This document shows positions 34,601 through 43,386 of a DNA stretch of 64,000 nt, piece after piece (position 1 is the first letter of the stretch; each line of letters starts with the position of its first letter). The position numbers were made by a program, and so were the translations under genes. The stretch covers positions 78,851,067 to 78,915,066 of the forward strand of contig OX359245.1 in assembly GCA_947179485.1 (NCBI GenBank), in the 5' to 3' direction. The notes beneath the pieces were generated by a model. It searched no databases, was not told the DNA's origin, and worked only from the letters and a program-made list of their open reading frames with translations. Source of the DNA: Allacma fusca. Its lineage: Eukaryota > Arthropoda > Collembola > Symphypleona > Sminthuridae.

Positions 34601-35042
34601 TTTAACTTATCGAGGAGATATTTTAAACTTGATCTATAATGAGAAAGAGGACCCTTTGCTCCACGAGAAGATTGAGTGGCATCTCTCCCCGGTCGTTAAA
34701 TGGGATGATTTGAACGAGACGTTCCCGATACTGGAGCCCTTGGACAAAAATCACTGGACCCGTCAAACTGGAGACGAGATGTATGGTGCTGGATCCTGGA
34801 TGCTGATAAGCTTGGTACTATTTCTGGCTGGAATCATCGGTGCTTTTATAGGATACAAAAAGTGCAAGAAGGTGCTGAAGCCACGAAAATTGAGGAGGGC
34901 CAAGAGAAGACATCCCAAGGTTGAATCTACACCGGAAACTGAAATGATCGAGCTGGAGCAGATTGGGGACGAGGACATCAGTGAAGACGTCCCGTCAGCA
35001 GCGAAGAAATTTCATCATGTTGAAGAAATTTCCATAGGTTAA
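28608..35042 (+). CDS. Copia Gag-Pol-Env-like single polyprotein (2144 aa)
   Basis: Order along one frame: Gag with CCHC knuckle CHNCGKKGHWKAEC (residues 279-292); protease DTGAS (365-369); integrase with HHCC finger and DD35E triad D569, D633, E669; RT with YVDD (1255-1258); RNase H ending near 1565. This integrase-before-RT order defines Ty1/copia. About 550 further residues follow with no stop: a signal-like hydrophobic segment (about 1592-1613), basic motif RDKR (1693-1696), a hydrophobic Gly/Ala segment (about 1698-1722), heptad repeats (about 1725-1795), a Cys-rich region with N-glycosylation sites, a membrane anchor (about 2064-2085) and a basic tail. The final part has the layout of a class I fusion glycoprotein. 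How it is released from pol (cleavage at RDKR or signal peptidase, or a spliced mRNA) is unknown. Confidence 0.95.
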   Translation: MSGQGSNPNSPSQVKKQAKAQAQNQGAAANAIPVMANQTVHRTYKLDSSKYQKLAGAHNYLDWRRALHAVFCGADMQDVVYGTTPYPSTGSDEDKKEWQRTDMAAYGIILMALDNKATILTRSCRTSAEMWNKLKSAYGASNSLSLEDLKDQFRELKVTPDCNAMEVLEKLQDLQGLINSQLKPGKGPLDEDDVISQCIHAMKGGYYESFVTMWRGQPEVERTMGNFQSQLRLFITHKQSDAPSERAMFAGHPKAQGGNPKANGNNANNGKAKKKPGTCHNCGKKGHWKAECRSEKKERKEQAPKEQKQEGNKDEKSQKPKQPQEIRACMLRPIYTPGKTIALSSTHFKPSTGRIRRSAFQWVCDTGASVHLCGQKDWFSTFEEFAEPWKLMAVSDRPVDCPGRGTIVLEAKVRGRWEPLVLDDVIYYPGGINLFSVGTYNRLGYRYMMDGTQSVFINKATGEETINATEVHDKIHIMNFRLPTSFPRALAVIGISRPISQRWHERMGHMNFEFLHKTFKDGAAHLREDDRIEKKYKCEICAITKMNNESFKTQTHDKQYETGELLHADLVHAAATSNQRCKYYLLVKDHASNYRLGYFQVDKTADCTVINLIDAVNFISTQTKNPVRRFKSDNGTEFKNSKWATFCSQRGIAHEFTPAYNPQSNGKIEREVQTITKMARAMLVEAGLGENHWQDAVAMAVYLLNRVLSTTNTKMSPIEMVTGKKPNLSHLRIFGCPAISGKQKDPAKWGKQGRKGLYVANVPDTKQYKMWDTVKKEYFYTRHALFYEEVMTTDAGVGKNPGKIFLNQLPESSVQEVETISSDEEPEDITIVKQVQFVPNPLHTPQMPAQIPAPPSPQPVFTPRLTSTPVKRTTIHPAGISKKYKETLKARSPSLLDTLAPEEPPRPESPIPGCSTRPSAPAQVQNDDPAVESDSDALVIDAGSGSLDSETDSDEEFQSANLDSTQSIPQVSWNDQVEQSIEEELADASRDTVVIPQVQSPPPTPGRSSGDTQPQSGLRRTTRTTAGIPGPKFQAGFYVGVDCFHAVGNCPPEKIPDNYKVPKSFKDVRRNRFKFEWEEAMDQEHCSLIENRTWKLVKRPHNAKLLRNRWIFVEKKLPDGGIRRKARLVVKGYGQRPEIDFHETFAPVVRYETVRAVFFAIAQQNLQVIQFDVSTAFLNAPLDEEVYMEQPEGYEVSGGYVCKLEKGLYGLKQSPRNWHKLIKAKLISLGFVKSAYDSCLFTYNSGNTRMILALYVDDGLLAGNSKSSMDLILKELRATYKMTSTEDVRKFLGMEVIITDTQVMLHQETYIMEVAKRFSMEKCETSSIPMAANPDLDVDMFSKDHDPSLPYQELVGALLFISRCTRPDISFAVGKLSRYFQCYERKHWEAAKRVLRYLVTTKKLGLCYTRLAETSLKGYSDSDYAGDKKTRKSTSGIIFTLNDSPLHWKSQRQTLIAHSSTEAEYVALSEASKMGEWLRNLLADIDIYNVTLPFTIFTDNQSSMKLAANPEFHDRTKHIDVRHHYIRWLVETGQVEIKYLQTGRLVADILTKPLGRQQFEPKMELLSLTRKLTVDVKEPDQPQTSSQAVKRVCALSSLWNVILFMLFFPLVFCQKFQEGNAVIWRRSLTPAIEGYNSVAMRISLISPCKFLPTEGLTTMAAERIMKQCENQYEKLFLEELRMACPPKDTRLQRDKRELLTLIFLIIVVCTASAGIGIGLYALHKIDKLEITQLEIERTMDDLEEKVKINSVNLAKLKFEVDKMAQTINNLINDVHLFQEKVIEINYLVSYITSRLLVGRGVVQETRRLWNKKKMDNNFFDFMNVSLPCGQECPIEYAEFRRCSLDREDSELELLFAVPVMSNMTVLEADPFFLMLKDKDQTCKLEYIGPENALLSPEEDCLRAVDMRRESSTQLFASRSTECMELDMAKDEGKFYKTLRCLPSKPGDEKEFVQVKTHNNKFYIYCPGREYVRGGDKNKVKCPSKVFTLPLTATFSIDNLTYRGDILNLIYNEKEDPLLHEKIEWHLSPVVKWDDLNETFPILEPLDKNHWTRQTGDEMYGAGSWMLISLVLFLAGIIGAFIGYKKCKKVLKPRKLRRAKRRHPKVESTPETEMIELEQIGDEDISEDVPSAAKKFHHVEEISIG

Positions 35043-35118
35043 GAATTAATTAATATTTTGGGTTCTTTAATAATTCTGTGTATGTTTTAATCAATTTTAT
35101 TTTACAGCAACTTACATT

Positions 35119-35126
35119 AAGGAGGG
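35119..35126 (+). promoter_or_regulatory. Polypurine tract of the copia element
   Basis: AAGGAGGG abuts the 3' LTR start at 35127, as expected for plus-strand priming. Confidence 0.85.
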
Positions 35127-35574
35127 TGTTGAAAGTTAAGTCATGGCAGAGTTATGTCTGACCATGCACTTTCAGTAATGTTCCGTTGTGTAATAATAAG
35201 TATTGATTACATCTCTGTGTGATTGTGAGATGCTCGGGCAGTAGCTCAGTGTCAGCACTCCGTGACAGGATGTGCACACACAGCAGATTCCATAGTTAAG
35301 ATGTAAAGGGGATTTCACACCTTGTGTTGAAATCCGGGCATGATGTTATTGGGTAATAAACATTTAACCTTTACTTATGATTATGAAATAGTCAAGAATG
35401 TATGTATGCACTACATTAGGGTGATTATAAAATTATGACCGTTGGTCAATAATATAATAATACCATGACATTTCTGTACCTTATAAATATGTGTTTAGTT
35501 GTTAATAAAGAACAGTCGAAGAACTGATATTGTGAAGGTATAAGCTTCGGTTTTCAGTTTCTTTTATTTCAATA
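35127..35574 (+). repeat. 3' LTR of the copia element
   Basis: 448 bp, same sequence as 27630-28077. It is followed by TATAT, the target duplication, and then the rest of the Element 2 LTR. Confidence 0.93.
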
Positions 35575-35799
35575 TATATATTCCATACCTGAGTACCTAC
35601 CCTATACCCATTATCTCTCTTTGTTCATAGAGTTAACTCTGTTGGGTTTTCCACTTGTTAACTCTAACCCTTTTCTGATCAACCCTATTTTGTATTATTA
35701 CCTTACCATACCTTGCCATCTATCTTTGCCTTCCCTCCCAAAGTGCTCTGAAGTACATATTAGCTTGTTGCTAGTACTTGGTCCAGATTCCATCCGACA
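35575..35799 (+). repeat. 5' LTR of Element 2, right part
   Basis: Begins with the TATAT duplication and ends CCGACA at 35799. It corresponds to the last 220 bp of the 3' LTR plus the duplicated 5 bp, with one noted substitution (A versus G in TTTTCTG[A/G]TC). Confidence 0.92.
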
Positions 35800-36549
35800 A
35801 AATCTTAGGTGCGGGGTAGAAACCTGTTAACCCTTTATCATCCCATTGTCGGACCTGGGGTAACTTTGGACTTCTGAAGTGGACCTCCTGGGGCATTCTG
35901 GGATTTATTTTTTAACTGTTACAGGTAAGTAGAAATTTCTATAAGTACTTCTCTACTTTTCTATACCTATATTTTTCATTTTCGGAAATAGTTCCAAATT
36001 TTGAAAATTATTTTCATAATAGGAAATATAGGGTTCCAATACCTCTTTTTGAAGGAAATTTATTGCTTTGTCGAAATAGGGTAATTTGAGAATTTTTGAA
36101 GATTGCTTTAATTGAATAGCATTATTCTCTCTACTTCTACTATTTCTTTATACTGCTGAACATAAATTACCTTATTATCCCTCCTTTAACTACTCGGTTG
36201 ACGGGTACACTTGTCAGACTTACGCAACCACGTGTCTAATTGTAAGTAATGACAGTGTTTGGGGCAACCAGTAGCTTCTAATTTCCTTGCACCCATATTT
36301 TACCCGAACCTTTTGTTTAATTATCCTCCCCTTTTGCTAGCATACCGGCTTAGCATACATAATAATTTTTTGTCTGTTAGTACTGTTCCGTGGTTATCAT
36401 TTATCAGAGTAGATAATTTCCCTCATTGTTCAATTAAGTGTTTCAAGTTGGATAACTTAATATCGTTAGGGTTATTACTACTGGTGGTAGTTGCCGAAGT
36501 TCTAACGTTCCTCTCATATCTCTTTGCGAGTTATTCCGCTCCCATTACC
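35800..36549 (+). other. Leader of Element 2
   Basis: About 750 bp, AT-rich, between the LTR and the gag ATG. The gag frame is open upstream to 36259, but the strong context ACCATGG at 36550 and the start of the conserved Gag sequence favour the later start. No tRNA match was identified for the primer site. Confidence 0.6.
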
Positions 36550-37431
36550 ATGGATCAGGCACTTATTAATGCAGCTGTGCAAGCAGCTTTGCAGTATCTT
36601 GCTGCAAATCCTGTCCAAGGATTAGGGCAGAATGCTTCTCATGAGTATCATATGATCCAGAACTTTAGGAAATATGATGGTTCGCATGCAGCTAGTCAGT
36701 GGATTGCTGAATTTAACAGAGAACGTGCTGCATATAATCTGAATGCTTTATGGGCTATACGAAACATGGATAGGCTTTTGACAGGGACTCCCGCTACATG
36801 GTGGCGATCACAGCGAGGTCCATATTTTGCTGCTGTAGATGCTAACGCTGCTGATGCTGATGCTCAGTGGTTATTAGTTAGTGAGGCTTTCAGGAATTTC
36901 TTTAGTGATAATAATTTGAAGGAATTAGCTAGGTCAGAGAATGACAGTATTAAGTATAAAGTTGGTGAAGATACGTTATGCTATATCACCAAGAAGGTAG
37001 ATTGCCTTACTCGCATGAATCCTGTGATGCCTATCAGCGAACAGATTCGCTATATCTTGTTAGGTCTTCCTATTGAGATTAGGCCATTTATTTCTGATGT
37101 AGATACTGTTGATCAGCTTTTCCACAAGCTGAATAATCACATTGCTTTAAATATTCCTAAGGTCAGGAATATTGGTGAGTCCTCTCAGCATAGTCCGCAA
37201 GTTAGGAAGTTCGATTCAAAGGATAGTAAGCCTTATAGAAGTATTGAGGGATTAAGGATCCCAAATTATTCCGAAGAACATAGGAGATCCTGTGTTGATA
37301 AGAACGGAAAGAGGCTTTGCTTGGAATGCAAGTCGCCTAATCATGCCGTTAGAAATTGTTTTAAGCTTTGCGCCGCACAGGGAATTGCTATTCCTGAGTG
37401 GGGAAAGAAGAATAATGACTCAAAAAACTAG
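36550..37431 (+). CDS. gag: Gag of Element 2 (about 293 aa)
   Basis: Ty3-type Gag. The capsid-like region has FRKYDGS...WIAEFNRER and LLTGTPATWW, and one zinc knuckle CLECKSPNHAVRNC sits near the C-terminus. Start chosen at 36550 because of its Kozak context and the domain start. The frame ends in a TAG at 37429-37431 directly behind a slippery heptamer. It is intact. An env gene and the small upstream ORFs of Element 1 are absent. Confidence 0.9.
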   Translation: MDQALINAAVQAALQYLAANPVQGLGQNASHEYHMIQNFRKYDGSHAASQWIAEFNRERAAYNLNALWAIRNMDRLLTGTPATWWRSQRGPYFAAVDANAADADAQWLLVSEAFRNFFSDNNLKELARSENDSIKYKVGEDTLCYITKKVDCLTRMNPVMPISEQIRYILLGLPIEIRPFISDVDTVDQLFHKLNNHIALNIPKVRNIGESSQHSPQVRKFDSKDSKPYRSIEGLRIPNYSEEHRRSCVDKNGKRLCLECKSPNHAVRNCFKLCAAQGIAIPEWGKKNNDSKN

Positions 37432-40400
37432 GTAGCCTTGGTATGCGGGTACGCAAGGCTGGTCCTAGGAAAATGATTCAAGTTAATTGTCAATCTTGGG
37501 TTGATAAATTTAGTCATAGGAATAAATATTCATTATTAGATTTAGAAAAGACAGATATACCATCCTCTGATGGTAGTTTACGTGGTAATGTTTCAATGGG
37601 ATCGGTCCGTATACGGACATTGGCAATAGACGATGATATTGTTTGGCCTGTTAATATTGCTGGGAAACCAGACTTGAAGATTAAAGGTTTTGTTGATACA
37701 GGCGCTGATATAACCATAATACATCCAGACATTCTTGATATGCTAGGAAATTGTTACCCTAGATATTCCTGTACTCCTATTCATGCCACTTTATCGGTCT
37801 CAGGTGAAACGTATTGTATTATTTCTGAATATGTTAATTTAGAATTAGAAGCCGAACTTTGGTCGGTGCGTTTGGAAAGTTTATGTTGTGCCAAACGTTA
37901 CTTCAGCTTTGACTGTAGGAAAAGATTTTCTTAAATATTTCAAAGCTATTGTAGATTGCGACGAAGGTGGTGTTTATTTTAAATCCCATCCACGTGATGA
38001 GGATAGTTATGCTGATATTAAAGTTTGCAATTTGAAAGCAAAGAATTATTTTAAGCCTAAACCTAAGGAGCAGGTCGTTAGTCCTAAACCAAAGGTGGAG
38101 GTAAATTATCCTAAACCTGAGGTAAAGGTAGTTAAACCAGTTCCGAAGGTGAAGGAAGAGAAATTGTATTTTGAAAGGGATGTTTCAGTTAGTAGTGATA
38201 ATGATTCCCTGAAGGATATTAATTTCTTTGATGCTAATTCAGTAGATGCTAAGTTTTACAGACAACTGAAAGATAAAGTTCCTATTCCTGATATCTTTCC
38301 TAAGCTTGCCAAATCTAAAGTTCCCTATGTAAGTACCAAGAGACCATTTAAGATTCAGCCTAATTCATTCCATAGAATATTAGTACATGTTCCTGGTCGA
38401 CATAATGGAGATATTATTGTTGACAGAAACGAGGAACTTTTGCATAGTGAAGGAATTCTTACTGTCTCTTGTGTAACCAATTGTAAGGATGGACAAGCTG
38501 TAGTATGGGTCATTAACACGAATAGTTGCCCAGTTGTTTTAAGCCCTTGTCGGGAATTTAGTACTTATGATTTTTGTCAGAGCAATGATCGGGTTGTTTC
38601 CCTTTCTGCGCTAAATATAGGCAATGATGGAACGAAGTCTGAGTCTGCTATTATTACAGATTTTAATGATGAAGAATTAGATGAATTTAATTTTGGTCCT
38701 ACTTTGACGGACGATATGAAGTCTCTTTTGATTAACGTTTTAGTTAAGAATCGTAGTGTTTTTGCGTTTAAGGACGAGGATATCTCTTGCATCGTTGATC
38801 AGTTTGGTAAACCTATCCAAGCTAGATTCACGTTAAAGGATGACATTCCTGTTACTTGTAATCCGTTTAGGCATTCTCCTGAAGCGGAAAGGATCATTGA
38901 TGAACAGTTTGATAGAGAAGTTAAATTAGGATGGGCTGAGCCCGGTAATGGTCCATACGCTGCTCCTTGTCTTTTGGTTATACGAGGAAAGAAGAAGAGA
39001 GCTGTTATGGATTACCGTTCTGTCAATAAGAAGATCGTACCATTTAGTTTTCCAGTTCCTAACTTACACACTGTCCTTGATTCCTTTGCCGGTTCTTGTT
39101 GGTTTTCTAAAGTAGATTCTCCCGATGCGTTCAAACAAATTGAACTAGCTGAAGAATGTCGGGATTCATTAGCGTTTATCACTAGTAAACGTAAATTAAG
39201 ACCAACTAGAGTTCCGTATGGGTCTGTTAATAGCCTTGCTATTTTTCAGTCTGTGTTGAACCAAATTTTGGGTTTGTATAATTTAAGCGGCCTTGCTAAT
39301 TACGTTGATGATAATGCCGTACATGGACCTGATTTTGAGACTCATTGCCAGCGATTAAATGAATTTTTAGCTGTATTAGATAGACATCGTGTAAAGCTTC
39401 GACCCAAGAAATGTTCATTTGGTTTTGAAGAGTTAGAGTATTTAGGTCATATCGTTAGTAAGAACGGTATTCGAATTGATTCCGAGAGATTGAAAGCTGT
39501 GAATGATTGGCCAGTGCCATCTAATCCTACAGAGATTCGATCTTTTATTGGTTTTTGTGGTTTCTTTAGAAGACATATATGGCAGTTTTCTAAAATGGCA
39601 GGACCATTGCATGAATTGACTAAAGATAATGTCGATTTCAAATGGTCATTTACAGAGCAACAAGCATTTGAATCTTTGAAGAATGCTATGATGTCTGCTC
39701 CTATTCTTGCGTATCCTTCTGAAGAAGGTAAATTAGAGATGTTTTGCGATGCATCACATAAACAGATAGGATCTGTACTTATTCAGAATATTAAAGGTGT
39801 TCGTCGAGCTATTTCGTTTTATGCTAAGAAGTTTGATAAGCATGCACTTAACTGGCAAATTATGGAGAAGGAGTGTTTTGCTATCATAATCAGTGCAGAG
39901 AAGTTTAGACCATACATTTGGGGTAGAAAGGTCGACGTATACACCGATAATAGTTCATTACAGTGGTTAGTTAACTTACGAGATCATAACGGACGCTTAG
40001 CTGGATGGGCTGCGAAATTGTCGCCTTATAATTGTGATATTTACCATATTCCTGGAAAATCAAACGTCGTGGCTGACGCTTTGTCCAGGGTTAACTTAGC
40101 CAAAGTATCCGTTTCTATTAATGCTCTGAAATCAAAGTTTCCTATATTCAGATTACGATCTATTCAAGCTCATGTAGATGAGAATATTCATGAAATTAAT
40201 AATGAAGAAGAGTTATTTACTTATTGCAAGGATGTGGAAAAGGAGAACTTTGTAGCAGTACAAAGGAAGGATCCTGACCTATGTCGTATTATAAAGTCAT
40301 TAAAGGGCAGTGAAGATGATACTGTCAATATTTCTGGAAAATATAATGCCAATTATTGTTTAATTGATGATGTTTTGTACCGAGCTAATTACGATCCTGA

Positions 40401-41991
40401 TGGAGTTCTCTGGTTATTAGTTATTCCTAAAGAGTTGCGATTAAAGATTTTTAACGAGTTTCATTGTAAGGAGTTATCTCACTTAGGTTTAGATAAAACA
40501 TATGTTGCTATGAGTATGAGGTATTTCTGGCCTGGCATGTATCGAGATGTTAGACGTTGGACCCAAGCTTGTAAGACTTGTTAATTCTTCAATGTTGCGC
40601 ATACCAAAAGGTCAGGACCTCTTATTTCGATGATGACTCCAGTTGATCCGTTTGTTCGTATTTCACTAGATTTTATAGGACCGTTAGTCGAGACTCGATC
40701 TGGTAACAGGCATGCGCTTGTTATCATTGATCAAGCGACTCGATGGGCGGAAATTATTCCTACGCCTGATCAGACTTCTGAGTCTGTTATTAGAGCTTAT
40801 CGTAATGTTTATGCTGCTAGATATGGTCACGTGGACGTACAAGTGTTAGATAATGCTGCTAACTTTACATCCGGTGCATATATGGAATATTGTAAGTCAG
40901 AGGGTATTATTTTGAAGTTTATTAGTCCTCATCATCCAGCTTCTAATGCATTTGTCGAACGGTCTAACGGAACGTTCAAAGATATGTTAGCTAAGCTAGT
41001 CAATGTAGACCATGATAATTGGGATGAGTTGATGCCTCAAGCTGTACAAAGTTACAATATTTCCAAGCATTCTACAACAGGTTTTAGTCCTTATTACTTG
41101 TTGTATGGTAAGCATCCGAGTTTTGGTAGTGATAAATTTTATCCAGTGAATGCTGATAGAATTAAGGAGCGTTCTCCAGAGGAACGTCGTTTCCAACTAT
41201 ATAAGGATAGAGTGAAGGCTAATGAGAATACTTGCCGAAATCAGTTAGCTGAAAAGATTAAATTCGATTCATGTCATTCAAACGTAGAATTTAAAGTAGG
41301 TGACTTTGTCTTACATAAGAACTATGAGCGGAAGAAAGGAACTACCGCTAAATTTCTTGTGAAATGGAAAGGTCCCTTTATAGTTCTCGAACGTCCTAGA
41401 CAGTTAACTTATTACATTAAGCACGTTGATTCAGAGCCTGATGACAATACTATGCTAATGGCTCATGTTCATAACCTTAAAGAATATATTCCTGATGTAC
41501 CTATACCTGATGAACCCGAACAAGATTATAGCTTAGATTGGCTAGATAATTTTGTTCCTACTCCTGATTATCCTGAATTTTATGAATACTATAATTTTTC
41601 GCATGCTGGTGATGTTAATCATGATGAGATGATTAGAGACGTTGCTCCCGAACCTGATGCACAAGTCGCTAATCAAGACATTCCTGCTGTACCGATAATG
41701 CCTCAAGCTGTTGAAGAGGTAGTACCTGAACAAGTTAATGAAAAACCTGTCCAGCCGATTGTTCCTTTCCAGGAACCAGTAATTATTCCAGAACGTATTC
41801 CAAGGTCCAGAGACGTTTCTTCTCAAGGAAGCGTAGCGTCCCGGACATCTTCAAGAATTAAGAAGCCTACGGTAAAGTTAACCGTCGATCCTAGTAAGAA
41901 ATCTTATAAAGCCTTAAAGATTGAAATGTTCAATAGTATGATTGAATCTTTAAATAATGAAGACCATGATAATGATGATAAAGAACTTTAA
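37419..41991 (+). pseudogene. pol: Pro-Pol of Element 2 (two lesions)
   Basis: Protease DTGAD lies at 37695-37709 in the frame reached by the -1 shift. Between about 37849 and 37934 the reading passes into another frame, a +1 step relative to the protease frame, most simply an indel. From there RT (YVDD at 39301-39312), RNase H and the integrase HHCC finger follow. A single in-frame TAA at 40582-40584 interrupts just after the finger's last Cys pair. The frame then continues through the integrase core and a GPY/F-type module to 41991, with an acidic and Pro/Gln-rich tail. Both lesions would block a full Pol product. Domain order (RT before integrase) identifies Ty3/gypsy. Confidence 0.9.
37422..37468 (+). 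promoter_or_regulatory. -1 ribosomal frameshift signal, gag to pro-pol (Element 2)
   Basis: The heptamer A AAA AAC (37422-37428) is in gag register and is followed at once by the TAG stop. Five bases on, the stem AGCCTTG (37434-37440) pairs with CAAGGCT (37454-37460), and CTAGG (37428-37432) can pair with CCTAG (37464-37468). The -1 frame is the protease frame (DTGAD at 37695-37709). Confidence 0.87.
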
Positions 41992-42233
41992 CTGATATTT
42001 GATGATAGACGATTTGTAAGAAGTTTATCAGTTTTGAGTAGCCGCATTTCTGATGTAAATCCGGCGTACTATCTTGAGTTAAAGACAGCTGAGCTGTGTA
42101 TGCTGTATTACCGATAAATGGCGATGCTGTTTTAGAAGACATCTAGTGTTTGATGTAGTTAATTATATTTTGAAAGATTATCTGTGTTGTAATTGTTCCA
42201 TCTTTGAGGACAAAGACTATAAATCCGGCGTAC
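41992..42233 (+). other. Short gap between pol and 3' LTR of Element 2
   Basis: No ORF. No convincing purine tract directly before the LTR. The 14-mer AAATCCGGCGTACT occurs twice, near 42058 and 42221, the second overlapping the LTR start. Confidence 0.7.
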
Positions 42234-43126
42234 TGTCGGGCATTTGTAGGAAAGTACGTACGATATAGTACGGTACTTTACGTATTTTGATTAGCATGAC
42301 CAGTGCCGCCCGTATAGCACTAGGTCCATGCATTTGATATTTATTTCCCTTTTTCTATTGTTTTGCGTAATGTTTGTTTACTTTTGTTATCCTATCTCTC
42401 ACTTTGCATTTATTGTGAGGATCGGAGTAAGTATGTACTCCCATGTGTTAGGCGAGTTAGTAGGTCCAGGACCTACTCATTTAAATTTATTGAGTTAATT
42501 TTAAGAATGATTTTTATTATGTACACATGTGTGTCTAAATGGGGTTAGGAGCCCCTTTGACCACTATTTGCAATAGTGGCTACTTTTAGGGAATCACTGC
42601 AATTTCCAGGGTATAAATACCCTGGAAAACACAAGGCTATTATCCACTAATCTTTTGGCCCTTGTAGTGTTCAGATCCCCTTTTTGAGACCTGTGGTGTA
42701 ACTTGTATCAGTCACCACTCCCCTTTTTATTTTATTGTAATATTTTGTAGATGTACTACGTTGTAGTACATATGTATTAGTACACTTTTCTTGAAATAAA
42801 CTTTATTTAATTGTTTTTGTTATATACACATACATAATTGAGTATCTCCGAGAACATATTATTACCTGCATCCTACGTACATACATATATCTATGTACAG
42901 ATATATATTCCATACCTGAGTACCTACCCTATACCCATTATCTCTCTTTGTTCATAGAGTTAACTCTGTTGGGTTTTCCACTTGTTAACTCTAACCCTTT
43001 TCTGGTCAACCCTATTTTGTATTATTACCTTACCATACCTTGCCATCTATCTTTGCCTTCCCTCCCAAAGTGCTCTGAAGTACATATTAGCTTGTTGCTA
43101 GTACTTGGTCCAGATTCCATCCGACA
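42234..43126 (+). repeat. 3' LTR of Element 2 (893 bp)
   Basis: Intact LTR from TGTCGGGC to CCGACA. It gives the uninterrupted reference for the copia-split 5' LTR and contains the TATA palindrome at 42606-42625. Confidence 0.95.
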
Positions 43127-43257
43127 CTTCGAAATTTAATAATATTTGGTTAATTCAAATGCTGGGTATTACTAGTAATTTAGTCATTGAGTTACTTTTT
43201 GAGGTCCTGGAAAGTAAATTAATTTCAATATAATTGTTCACGTTCATTGTTTTCCAG

Positions 43258-43386
43258 GTGGGTAAAGACTCAACAAAAACGCTTACTGTTTATGAAGGGG
43301 ACATATTTTTGAAGGTTGCGTTTGAAACGAAATCTTACCCGCATCCTGGCACTTTAACCTGTGAGGTTTTCAAAATGTCAATCTGA
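43258..43386 (+). pseudogene. Gene A copy A3, exon 5
   Basis: The acceptor TTTTCCAG is at 43250-43257, followed by an open frame with the LTVYEGDIFLKV and LTCEVFKMSI patterns ending TGA at 43384-43386. It is separated from exon 4 by Element 2. The reading frame of this exon itself is intact. A poly(A) signal lies near 43857. Confidence 0.75.

Larger units (their letters stand above)
27630..35574 (+). mobile_element. Ty1/copia element with an env-like domain fused to pol
   Basis: Two 448-bp LTRs (27630-28077 and 35127-35574) that read identical, with ends TGTTGAA...TTCAATA and a 5-bp duplication TATAT in the Element 2 LTR. The interrupted LTR is restored to exactly 893 bp when element and duplication are removed. 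One 2144-codon ORF fills the inside. A purine tract AAGGAGGG directly precedes the 3' LTR. All frames are intact and the LTRs match, so this is a very recent, possibly active insertion. Confidence 0.95.
26957..43126 (+). mobile_element. Ty3/gypsy element (Element 2) inserted in gene A3, split by a copia element
   Basis: Bounded by TGTCGG...CCGACA ends and the 4-bp duplication CTTC (26953-26956 and 43127-43130). The paralogous sites in A1 and A4 show the empty sequence CCATCCTTCGAAATTT. LTRs are 893 bp. The 5' LTR is interrupted at 27629/27630 by the copia element. The internal region holds gag and a damaged pro-pol but no env. Only one clear base difference between LTRs was noticed (near 35674 versus 43009), so insertion looks recent. 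Confidence 0.93.

Noticed and set aside
35800..35840. tRNA primer-binding sites after the LTRs of Element 2 and the copia element
   Set aside because: I could not match either with confidence to a tRNA 3' end or internal tRNA fragment from memory, so no site is annotated.
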